NCBI GenBank assembly: GCA_038503075.1
Contig: JBCAML010000019.1
Span: forward strand, 930,001-994,000
DNA length: 64,000 nt
Reading direction: 5' to 3'
Source: Gyromitra esculenta
Lineage: Eukaryota > Ascomycota > Pezizomycetes > Pezizales > Discinaceae
Shown here: piece by piece, positions 46,190-57,592 of the stretch
How positions within the stretch are numbered: the first letter of the stretch is position 1
Layout of the letters: each line of letters opens with the position of its first letter
The notes under the pieces: model-generated
The model's input: only the letters and a program-made list of their open reading frames with translations
Told to the model about the DNA's origin: nothing
Databases searched by the model: none
Program-made: the position numbers and the translations under genes

Positions 46190-48175
46190 GAAAGCGGGTG
46201 GTACTTAATGGTGGGCCTGTTCTTACTGCTAACGGAGTACTCTGCCCGGGCTGACATTTGTATATTCGCAGAGTACCCATTCCTTTTGGTGGATTGAACC
46301 CTCTGGGTTTCTTCGAGAAGTATATGGCAGCGGGGTTTTGGGGGTCTAAATCGTTTTTCTCTAGCTTTAAGATGTAGTCGCTTCTTTCATTTACAGCCAA
46401 ATATGTAAGCTGAAGACTGTGCGAGTGACTATCCATGACCCGTGCTGGTTGCCACCTGCTGCTGTCGATCGTTTATGCCGCCGATTTCCTGCTTTTTATT
46501 GCATGTTTTTTGAAAAAAAACCTAATCCCTGTTTGGATATTGTGGTTGATTTCCTCGCTAAAACTACACGTATGGCTCTAAAATACCCCAATCAGAGATT
46601 GAAGACAGGAAGAACCTGCACCTCAATCCCACCATTCTCCAGGCTCAAGAGCTACTTGAAATCCAAGGGGCTTGGAGATGCTTTGTATGCGCTACCCTAT
46701 GCCGAGGGAGAAACAAAAATGAAAAAGACACGAAGTAAATACTTTCTAGCCTGTGAGATATCAATGCCGCACATCCCAATTACGACCCTGCTATGTAATC
46801 CTTCGTCTCATTCAAACCCCTCAACTTCCTTTCTAAGCCCTTCCATAAAGCTCTCATTTTGATCTAGCCTGACACTTCCTCTCGTTTCCCTATCCCCGCG
46901 ATATCGACTCTCACAGGGAGCTACCTAAGAGTTTTGGTAGTGGTTGGGTCCTAAAAGGATGCTGCCCGACAAATGGTGACTATTGACAAGACACCCCGGA
47001 GAATTGTAGGTCTTTGTAATAGCTGTTAGCTGCGGCCATATTCGTAAGATATAAAGAATTCGGCGATATGGAATACGATGGCAAGAAAGGCTGATCCAAT
47101 CTGAATCGTAGTTTCTGGGATACTTCGCCTTTAACCCATGCAGTATTAGCGGGGAAGGAAGAAGATAAGACATAAATGGCCATTCTATTTTTCACACGTA
47201 TCGACTCCTGTCTGCTAAAGCATGGTACCAAGAGCAGTTGTACTATAGAACCATAGGAGGGTTATAATAGCGAAGCTACCGTTAAGAAAATCCAAAGTCA
47301 AACACGGTGCAGGACATGAATTTTCCGGTACAGGAGGCGAAACTAGATTGCTCTAAGGAGCGTATCAGCACACGTAGACATCACTCCCAAAAACTGTTGG
47401 GTAACTTATAGTGGGGAGGCCCTGGTGGTTTGTAAGATGGCGAAACTCGCCATTCTTCGTTTCGGAAATTATAGTCCGTAAGGTAAGGTTCCGGATCCCT
47501 TATTTAACCAGAATTAGGTTATAGTGAGAGCGAGAACAGGAGGAGTTATGAAACTTCCAGTCGCGGGATGTTAAAAGCAAATGTTGCTACCGCATCAACA
47601 TTCTCTAAATAGCCGCGCGTACAGCTTCCAGATATATGCCTGTCTTACAAGTTATTTGTTACTGCGCTTTGTGCGACATTTGTAATAATCGGCGTCGCGT
47701 CTAAGTACCAAAGCGATACTTCCATTAAATAACAAAAGTTCCAAAAGCTAGTCAGGATTGGTAATTCCGTGATTATAGGTGATAAATTCAAGTACTAGGG
47801 ATACAACTCACATATGCAGCCAGGAGGTAATATATATACGGGCCACGATCTAGGAAAACTTTGCTTGGGGGCAATACCTAAACGAGTTTTAATATCCCAA
47901 CTTAAACTTTATACTAGGGTTATACATTATTATCACCAAGATTACCGAGGGGAAATAAATGGCTTTTAATTGTAACCAAAACAGTATAAACAATATCAGG
48001 CTGCAGCTGTTACAAAACTCAGATCAGGACCCTGAAGACGCGTGGAAATATCGACACGACATCCTTATCGATAAAGAGGCTTGGCACCACTTTCGTCACA
48101 TGAAACTCTCCTGCCTTCCACAAGCATCAACATCCTGCTTCAACATACGATATTCCATCCAGAGCCCAAACTACA
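46190..48175. other. Spacer without a supported gene
   Basis: Short frames occur, such as 46419-46862 (147 codons), without recognisable motifs. The frame at 47959-48357 overlaps the first exon of the recombination gene in another frame and is a shadow. The middle part (46900-47900) is AT-rich. Confidence 0.5.
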
Positions 48176-48989
48176 ATGGTAGATACGGTATCAGAGAGCG
48201 AATCAGCCCCTCCAATTACCACGAAAACCCCATCGTCAAAACGCCAAACCGATCCCACGACTGTTGCCCGAGAAGCAAAGCGCCGTCGTCTCAACGTAGC
48301 AACCAACACCCTCTCGAAACCCTTCCGTTCACCCCTATTATCCGGACGGAAACCTAGCAGCAGCAATAATCTTGAAGCCTCACTCCCATTTGGCTCGCCA
48401 CCCTCCTCCGTGGATGCAACCCCATGCAAACCTCGCAAAACTCCCCCTGTTGCTCGAGGCAGACGGATAGCACCCACGAAGCAGCCTGCTGATCCTGAGT
48501 TAGCGACCTTGTATAAGCAGCAATCAGCACTAGAATCCACCCTCCGCTCCAAAAAGGCGTCGTTGGAAACAGTGCTCCAGGCTTTTAAAATTGAAACCGC
48601 TGGTCCTGAAGATTCGGACGAGAAGCTGGAGGAGCTGATTGAGAAGTGGAAAGGTGCGGCTAGAAGTGCTGCAGATGTGCTTTTTGAGTTTGCAAGCGAG
48701 AGAGTTAGTAATATGGGTGGTTCTGGGGGTTGGAAGGAGATGATCAGGCCAAAGAATCCTTGGGATGATGAGAGACCTCAGGTCGAACCGGAAGGAAAAG
48801 GGGAGGAAGAAAAAGAGGGAGATGATGACGTATGTTGCTCAAAATTCCCTTTTCCTTCTCTCCCTCCCCAATTACAGGCGCATTGGTTGATGAATATGTA
48901 CATAGTTTACGATGGAAGTTATGTTGAAGACACTTCATATCGATCTGAATCTCATCGGGTACGACCGTGAGAGAGAATGTTGGAGCTGA
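48176..48989 (+). CDS. sfr1: Swi5-dependent recombination mediator Sfr1/Mei5
   Basis: This is the partner of Swi5/Sae3 that stimulates Rad51/Dmc1 strand exchange in the nucleus. Two exons: 48176-48829 and 48906-48989 (245 aa), joined in phase 0. The N-terminal half is disordered and basic (REAKRRRLN, then SKPFRSPLLSGRKPSSS, the KPFRSPL motif typical of fungal members). The middle is a coiled coil (ELATLYKQQSALESTLRSK, LETVLQAFKIETAG, EKLEELIEKWKGAARSAAD). The C-terminal domain has VSNMGGSGGWKEMI before the intron and FTMEVMLKTLHIDLNLIGY after it, as expected for the family. Reading through the intron instead gives an unrelated tail, so the spliced form is preferred. The acidic loop between the parts is EEEKEGDDD. 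Confidence 0.85.
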
Positions 48990-51900
48990 ACGAGTCTATA
49001 TATGGATATATGATGAAAGATGGTGCCAAAAACGGCGTTGGGCGTGCTTATACATTGCAAGGTAGTAATTCATCTCAGCTTTGTAAGTTATGTAGTTCGA
49101 GGGTTACTAATCTAACTATTGGACAGGGAGATATATCTTAGAATTACATGTAATATTGCCTTGTTAGCTAAGATGCAAGACTTATTTGGGTTGCTATCTT
49201 AAATTAGACATAGTGGCCATTGGGGCCTAATTCAAAATTGTAATAATCGCACACAATAAAGCTTATTGTAACCCCACACTATCAAAATTCTACTATCCTA
49301 CTTCCAGGAGTTTTCAGCGATAAGGATACAAATTTACGCCGTAGTAGCACTCTCGATATTCTAGATTCTTGTAGCTAATATTTACCTTACCGAATCCAAG
49401 ACTAACCTGGTTCGCCACCAAACCATTGGAAGCAGTAACTATAACCTTTAAGGGCATTCATCGGCTTGCCCGAGAAATCAAGGCTGGCGGGAGGCGTAGG
49501 GCTAGCAGCAAGACAACAACCATGTAACTTAATAGGTACGGGGGTCTGGGCCGGCCGAGACCAGCCTAAATCAGAGCCTAGGCTGGGCTAGACCACTGAC
49601 CCTCGGCACCAAGACTTATATAGACCGGTCTAGACTGAAGCCCAGACATTGAAACCCCCAAGTGAGTGATTCTTCATGATGAAGAAACTAAACACGAATA
49701 TTAAATAAAGAAACAAAGCAAATCAAATAAATTATAGAATCGCACACGTATGTGAACTTGGCGTTCCTCCCTTTTTGGCAAATCTGGGAAAAAAGAACAA
49801 ATATTTCATCACCAACTCCATTATTCTAATTATACAGGAGCACAAACCTGATCTCGATCTTTTTTTTTCTTTTGAAGAAAAGGGGGTTGGGGGTTATTCG
49901 CATGGTACACAGCCACATTGGCGGCACAGCTCCTATTCCAAATCTTCACGTATGGGCCGATCAAGTCGGCCTGTTTCCCGGACCGAGCTGTGCTCAGACT
50001 TAGTACAGACCCACTGAGAACACACAATGGTATCCCCATCATCTCTCTAGGTTACGTACTATCGTAGCCTACCAAACTAATAAACTAGACAACAGCTGGA
50101 ATAGTGAGGAACAGGAAGTGGGGAACACGGGAGTAATCTTGAGCGCTGTTTACGCCGCAATTTACTAGTAGTCTATTATAGCCTCTTGTCTACGTGAGAG
50201 CCAATTACACCACCGTGGCCATAGGCTACCACTAGATCCCCAATCTCATATCCCGACACCCTTAGAACGCTGTTGTGCTAGTTTAGTAGGTCCGGTAGAC
50301 TATTTACAATGCGACTGATGAGGGAAGATGGGGATGTATGGGGGGGAAACCCGTGACAAAATTATGCGAGTTTCAGGCACTACAAGCCCTACTAATGCAA
50401 TGTTTCAATCTGGTGCGGGGTTATGTACACTACGGGGTTCTCCGAAATGTCCCTGGGGATGAGGCGGTAAAACCAGCTGCAGGGCTAGCTATGCGTATAT
50501 ATAGATTTACCGGTAATATGATTTTTCTACCAACTATATAAAACGGGAATACCATATGTGCGGGGTCACTCCCTAGCTGTCCACCAAAAAATTTCCTTAC
50601 TAGGGATGGCGTAAAACTCACTTCCTATTGCTGTAGATCTAGTCATAGGCACCGGTATACTTTTGTCATCTAGTTTCATTGTTTAGCTAGAAATATGTAA
50701 TAGCTAGGGTCGATATCCTAGCCTTTTCGTCGGCAATAGCCGGATCAGCTGCGGAGACAATTTTTTTTACTGATCTCTTCTAATCCTTGCATCCGCGGGG
50801 CTTGATCGTCGTTTCTTCTTTTCTTCTTTTTTTTTCTCTTCTTGTTTGTTCCGCGGACTTACTTAGAGGCACGGCCTCTAATAAAATTATCGCAGAAAAA
50901 CGAGAGCAAACGAACGCTCTAAGCAGGGTAGAGTAGCCAATAGCACTGCTAAAATCTCTCTGATAAACCCGGAAGACCAGTAAAGGCTTTAGAGCCTGAG
51001 TTGTCATAATTCTACAATAATTCAGCCGGAGGATGTACAATCAGCCAAGTTCCATTAGAAAAAAAAATAGGTGGGGGGGTTACGATGAATCTGAGGGGGG
51101 TCATGATGCCAATGATTTTCTGTCTCTCACTAAAGATGATGTATAGATCGAGTTTATTAGTCACTATACTCGTATTCTTATGACGTTTTTAAAACGGGCT
51201 ACCTTTGCATCCCATATAAAATAGGTAGGTTCAGGGCAGTTTGTATGATATGCGGACTTGGCCCATTTTAAAAACGTCACGGGAATATGAGTAGCTAGCT
51301 ATATCCTTGCAGTTACGGATAGATATAGTAGAAAATCTCATTTACCTTGTCTAAATACAACGAAACGGTTGGTGGTCCTGGATTTCCCTAAACTTTGCAG
51401 GTGATAGCTATAGTGTGCTGCAGCCAAACGGGAGAAATGCGTAGGGCATCGGAAACGAGCCTATATTCCCCCGAGAAACGATTCTTTCTAATTAAACCCT
51501 GCTCCTCCTTCTCGACTTAATCTAGGGACCCTCGACATATTATTTTTGACATCCACCTCTCCCCATCGCTCTCCTGGACCAGTGCAAGTGATGCCTTGAT
51601 TTTAAGTTTAATAATCTCTTACTTACAAGATGTGAGCGTTTTATATATATATGCGTTACGAAAGGATATACCATCGAGGGAGAATAGTTTGTTGGAACCT
51701 TAAGCGCGATCGTATTCTTCGATATGACAGGATAACGTTGGAGCAATACAAAAAACTCCAATTAATCTAGTCGGCTAATGGCGGCACGGGCTGAGCCTCT
51801 CCGCTTTCATCCGAAAATTTCCCTAGGAAAGCTTTTTTAATTGTAATCTTTTATCACCAGCAGAGCAGTTGCTGCTTAGTAAAATATTACGTCATATTAG

Positions 51901-54900
51901 ACATACCTAAGTTTACAATTAACCTAATTAGCGACTAAGAAAAGTGGATACGTTCACTAGATCTCTGAGCGTGTTTTTTCAGGCTTTGGGTATAGAAACT
52001 ATTGTTTGCTGCTGTCTACTCTGGCTCTCTAAAGTTGATCAATTGATCGTCACGGGAAATTTGGGCTTCGGATTCGGAGCCCATCTACCGAGATGTCTCA
52101 GATGTGATGCGCCAATAGCGGGTTGCGTTCAATCAGGCTTTTTGTTTTTAGCACCACTTTTTCTCCATCTCTTTCCTTTTTCCCACAATGTGTATCTTAC
52201 ATACTCGATGAGTATTTCCCCATCATCTCCCGTGTGTGGCGTTTTCCAAACGCGATCTCAAATACTCCTAAGCATCCTAAAGGAGGAGAGTAAGTTAAAA
52301 GCGGCACCAACAAGACACGAGAAATGTGTCCTTAAACGGCTTCCGCACATCCCGAACCGGTTCAGTCTCTCTTCCTACTAAGTCCGCATAACAGCTAATA
52401 ATGTGGGGGGGAGGTTTGTTGTTGTTGTTGCTAGGCAAGCTCGACATAAACTGTTTTTGGGACCTTGCAGGCGGATTTACAAAATGTCCGCCCCTCCTCA
52501 TGCAGGACAAACTTCCATGACTATCGTCGATCATACATGTATCTCTACCATAGAAGAAGAAAATGTGAGGTACGTAAATATGTACATGGGGTAAATTTTT
52601 TATGTTAAACGACATTTCCAAGGATTGTCACGTACGCATTGTCCCCCCAAACGGCTATCGCGGAAATACTCTTTGTTATAAGCTCCATGGACTTCGATTA
52701 CCAGTTAAAGTTATCCGTACAGCGAAGGGTAGGAAAATTTTCGTGTTGCTAATCATAGAAACTGTCTAGTATTTGAAGCAATTCAGAAACCTGAATCCTT
52801 GATCTCTCAGTTGGATCTCTCAAAAAGCAATTTCTCTAGTTAATACATGTAGGTATTGCATTCTGATTCCCAAGGTTGGTTGGTTCCAGCATTGGCTATT
52901 GGCTCACGATCACCACAGTAACGCCCAACACACGCTCTCTCTAGCAGCTGATTGAGACATCATATCGCACAAAAAATTACACATCGAGAATCGGAGGAAT
53001 GGCCGAATCTGAAAGTGGAATTATTCAGCTTTTGGCGTTCAGTTGTTTTGGGGGAAGTAGATATCATTTGAATTGAGATTTCACAGCCACGCGAAAAGAA
53101 ACCAAGCCCCGGAGTGATTCAAGTATTTCTTCACCAGTTTTGGATAAGCGTCTCTCCACACAGAACTGATCCTACTGACGTTGGATGTGGCACCGATGCT
53201 AGCGCAGTGCTCGAAGCAGGTACGAAAAAGTAAAATGAGTTGCTTAGCTGCCGTTGGCTCTTCTCCAAACCCTAAATTTCCAAAACTGAGACAACACTGT
53301 GCGTAGGCTGTAGGTGCATTCTGCATCCCCCCTCCCTCTTCGGCTTGATTTGACGAGAAGCCTCAGCTTGCAACTGGGGGTAGTTTAAAACACAATTATC
53401 TAGGATTCAGGCGATGAGCCCAGACGAATTTCGTCAGGAACTGAGCCTTCCCACCGTCATCATCTCAGGCCCAGCGACAATCCTTCCTATGTGCGACATA
53501 GTTTGGAGAAATGGCGCGTTGTAGATGTTCACGCCTCTCACGATTGCACAAGATCCGAAACAAAAAGCTGGAGGTTAGGAATCCTACATAGGATAGGTAG
53601 ATCACAGGCCTCAGGGGGGAGGGGGCTGGCGTAGATCTGTCGCCGCTTGACGGCAGCTGATGGTATGCTAGAACTCGTGGTCATCGGGTATCACTCGGAT
53701 TTTCCGCAACCCGCGACGTTTTAGAATCAGCCGGGGATATATGTCCAGGGAATAAGCGATTGGCCGACCAGACTTACAAAACGACCAGAAGCCGCGTTTC
53801 AAATCATCGCCAATGTCACGTCATGTTCGTTAGAGGGATGGACGGGTGGATGTATCTTCCTAACAGTCGCACAGACCCCACCGGAAAACGCCAGGCACTT
53901 GACAGAGTCACGGGTGCGCTCTCGCTTGAACGAAGCGTGTCGTATGCTCAAGTGAATGCAGATCCGTTATCTGTGCCGAAGTGACCCCCCTCCCTCTTTT
54001 TCTATTTACATGTACACTTACACTGCATGGCTCTATCCGGGGAAACTCAGATAGTCGAGTGGTACAGTACAGGATGCATATGGTCTTTTGTGCTAGGGTG
54101 CAGATCATAAAACGATGATCTGTACGTCCAGTTAGTCGCATACGTAGCCCACTGCCTAGGTAAATCTATTATAGACAGACTTCACTCGAGCTCGTGCCAC
54201 AGACTGCTCATGACCCACTCGGTTGCATGGCTGTGAATTTTTTTAATCACATTTATATAGTTACAAGGGGGAAAGTTGTCACGGTGACCTAACTAGGTAA
54301 CTGAATAGTACGTGAATGTTTCCCAGACTACTCTACCCTACCCACGTTCTACTGTTGCTGTGTAGTTGGACGAGTTCTATGCCCTTAAGCAATCTATGGA
54401 TCCAATGGTACACCCCACGAGATCTCCCCAGGGACCCAGAGTATATGGTGGGTTGTTACCATCACGTCAGACAAGAAAGCAGAGGAACTACTCCCTAGTC
54501 CCCGAGTATTCTAGGCGACGAGTTTTTTTTGCCGTCTGCATTTGTATAGGAGGGAAAAAAAGGAGAGAGGGGGGGCTGGGGGCGATCATCAAGTTACTTG
54601 GGGCAAAGAACTGCATCATAGATTTTGATCAACGTCTTCGTTGAAAGTACTTTTTTTCTCTTCATAGTTTCTTTTTCGATGTATCGATGATCTGACATAC
54701 AGACCTAGTGGACCGGGAAGAAAAAAAATTAGGACGCGATGGAATGCAAATTACAACTCCCGGGGGGTGGCAGCGCACAGCCAATGATGTACTCGGTAAA
54801 CATCCGGTTGCCGAATTTTTGGATATGTATGATTCCCACATAACCTCTGAAAACCAAGGTTAAGTATAATTGCTAGTATATGTAACACATTTATGTTGTG

Positions 54901-57421
54901 TTCCCCCTGAAGGGTTCTAACGTTCTGAAGCACGTGCTGGTTAACCAAGCCTGGTAAAATGTGTATGCGTACGTATACAGTTACATCTTGAGAGAATACT
55001 CCTCTTCTACATACTTCACGTTCTGTACTACGAGTTTTAAACCCCAGTGGTAGTCAGCTGAATGGGATTAAACATCGTGGCATGCCTCGTGATGACCATT
55101 TACTAAATTTCGAATCTCTTCCCCTTCGCTTTTTTGGAAGGGGGAAAAAAATGAGGTTAGGTACATGCCTACAAACTTGGCTGTTGAGTTACATCTCCCT
55201 GATAATTCGTCTACACAGCATCTGCAACTATCAGCCAAATTGAATGACATGCATGGAGAGGTCGATTTGAGGATTTTTGCGGCACTGCAAATGCAAGAAA
55301 CTGCAGGGCTGCACCCACCAAGTAAGTACATGGTAACCGAGTAGTGGCGCTCCTTATGGCTATCCTCTGCACGATGAGCAGTGAGAGGCCCTATGGTTGG
55401 CGTTTGCGAAGAATGAGAGAAAAGAAAAGAAAAGAAAAGTTTATGTACAAGGACGAAGTCGGAGCTACATGTGTACCTGTTATGAGTACTGCTGCAGCGT
55501 TGTAAGCAACCGGTAGTAACAAACAAACAATCATTGGCCACGACCAGTTTTAGCGGTGGGGGATTCTTCCGTGTTTCGCCAACGCAAAAACCGATGTGAT
55601 TTGTTTTCAGCATATGTGGTACCTGCAAGGAAGCTATATGTGTTGTTTCTCGAAAAGCTACAACTCTCTCGATAAGATCATCTCTTAAGTCGAGTAAAGG
55701 GCAGTGAGCGAGATAGTAGGCATCTACTGGAATCTGGTAAACTTCACTTCAACAGGATCCTGGAACTCGAGGGTAACGCATTCGCTTGCTGCTTTAACTA
55801 TTCGGTTTCCCCGCTCCCCGCCAAAAAACCCTTTCTGAGAAATCCGTGTTTCGCCAGGGCTGAAAGAGAGAAAATTAGGGGCTTATTTCAGATCGCGTTC
55901 GACTCCAACCCTCGTCAGCGATCGATGGTGGTTCAGGCTTGTGCTTCTCCCATACGCAGTGGTCACCGATGAGGATGTTGACTCGACTCGTGCACGAGAC
56001 TCCTGGTCTGCCCGTTGGTGATCTGCAGTGAAAATCGCCCCTTTCGGATAAATCCCATTCAATCTGCGGCGTCTAATTTCACGCCTTGCTCAGTTGATTG
56101 CTCAGAAGATAACCGCAAGAAAAGCTCCAATGCCTACTAAAGGTAAAGGTAGGTAAAACGGCTAAGATCGACCCATAAGAGAGAAAGAGTCGTCCACCAT
56201 ATTCTATGTGGGAGTCTAGATTGGGGGGAGTGAGAACCTTGCGAAGATAGGCCTTAGGTGCATATTCTTCCCCCAACCACGTCTCTTAGTTGGCTCAACG
56301 TGTTGAAACCAGTACCTATGTGTCGATGAAAAACTCTGCTTTTTCCTTCTGCTATGCGCGTATGCTATCCCTACTTTGTTCAGATAGCCGAATCCGCAAC
56401 GTCGTTGGCTGGCGCTTCCAGACAGAGCTGTAATTATGGCTTGATCGTTTTTTTTTTTGGGGGGGGGATGTAAGAGGCCCCCACACGTCTAGAGTAGACA
56501 TGTAAGTGATGCAGAGGCAGACAGGCGAACAGGCAGACAGTCAGACAACCGAATGATCTTCGTGAGCAGGCGAAGGCTGTGTTTCATGGCGACATTTAGC
56601 AAGATATGTCCATCCAGACTACCTTCACTTACGCCTACATACCTACACGGCGTTCAGTCGATTATTGGTGTGGTCCAAGAGTTACGTTATGCGTGAAGGG
56701 GGCAGCCCGAACAAGCTGCGTACGTACATGCCTACCGTCCTATGTTTCTTCGGCTTGTAGTCGCTTCAATGTCTTTTCAACTCCACAACCACGCACTCAC
56801 ATCTATAAAATGCAGCTTATTGAAAACGACTTCCTTGAAACAAACAGAATAATAACATTCATTGGCGGGCCGGTTCCGCGGACTCGGGATCGAGAGAACA
56901 GTATAAAAAGTTGAGCGGGATCCCCCAGACTCCGTAAAATACTCAAATTCGACATTTTCCATCTTTGCAGACCGCATTCCTGAGACCTTCTCTCGTAGAC
57001 TGAATAATTCCGCTTCCCTTAGCTAGTCGATGAGCCTCGACCTATCAAGGACGTAAATCATTCGCCGCCCACTTTTTGCGCTCCACCTTTGGCTCCACAC
57101 TAGCCTGCTAGCACTAAGCATCTGTCCCGGGCGATCTGCCAGCATCCTTGCTGCCTTTCCCCTGACTACGCGGGCAAGTCTCCTTCAACTTCTTAATCTA
57201 TAAAGTCGCTCTTGCACCTCCAACTTCACGTCTTTCAATTGCCGTCCCACAGCCCTCGAACAATCGATACAAAAGTCATCCACATTCTCCGTTTATTGCT
57301 TTTCCATAATTACGTCACGCTCCTCAACGGTTTCCCCCCCAAACATCCTGGTCCATATCTACCGACCCCTCTACCTTCAAGTCTCCCCTACAAAAAACAA
57401 ACTCCTCCCACTTCATTCACA
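48990..57421. other. 8.4-kb gene desert
   Basis: No coding sequence could be supported on either strand. The longest frames (51944-52381 plus, 145 codons; 55068-55628 minus, 186 codons) have no domain, no codon regularity and no splice partner. A foldback element lies at 51166-51294. A GC-rich patch at 49540-49640 is rich in GGCC/CTAGG-type words. TACATGTA sites lie at 49145, 52534, 52854 and 54007. I found no transposase, reverse transcriptase, rRNA or tRNA. The stretch could be an old, mutated transposon graveyard. Confidence 0.5.
51166..51294. mobile_element. Foldback (MITE-like) element with ~35-bp imperfect terminal inverted repeats
   Basis: The arms at about 51166-51200 and 51260-51294 are inverted copies sharing the perfect core TGACGTTTTTAAAA and GGGC. 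Outside the core, the differences are C/T or G/A transitions. The unit of about 129 bp has no ORF. Transition-only divergence suits RIP-like or deamination decay of a MITE. A target duplication is not obvious. Confidence 0.65.
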
Positions 57422-57592
57422 ATGTGTACCCGATTCACACACATCTATACATGTGGTCACTACACCACATCAACGGTCACGTGCGCAAACTCGAGGACCG
57501 CGAACGGGAAATGCTCAGTGTATAAGGAGAAAGAGGTTGACCACGAATATGAATGCGACGATTGCGAGGAAGAAGCTGCGAAAGCATCATAG
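57422..57592 (+). CDS. Candidate 56-aa Cys-rich small protein
   Basis: The ORF starts MCTRFTHIYTCGHYTTS, with ATG in a good context (TTCACAATGTG) after a pyrimidine-rich, C-rich leader. It contains seven regularly spaced residues for possible metal binding (MC, CGH, C, KC, CDDC) and ends in an acidic tail (EYECDDCEEEAAKAS). Small fungal proteins with an N-terminal MC...CGH pattern are common, generally unnamed. No signal peptide is seen, so it would be intracellular. A longer open frame upstream to 57212 is Pro/Leu-rich and reads like leader sequence, so the MCTR start is preferred. The function is unknown; zinc binding is inferred from Cys/His spacing only. Confidence 0.55.
   Translation: MCTRFTHIYTCGHYTTSTVTCANSRTANGKCSVYKEKEVDHEYECDDCEEEAAKAS

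Noticed and set aside
47959..48357. 132-codon ORF just before sfr1
   Set aside because: It overlaps sfr1 exon 1 in another frame and carries no motif; sfr1 explains the coding signal.
51944..52381. 145-codon plus-strand ORF
   Set aside because: Patchy hydrophobic composition without recognisable domain or flanking gene signals.
55068..55628. 186-codon minus-strand ORF
   Set aside because: No motif, no regular codon pattern, several mixed Cys/Ser runs, no splice partner; length alone is not enough in this AT-mixed desert.
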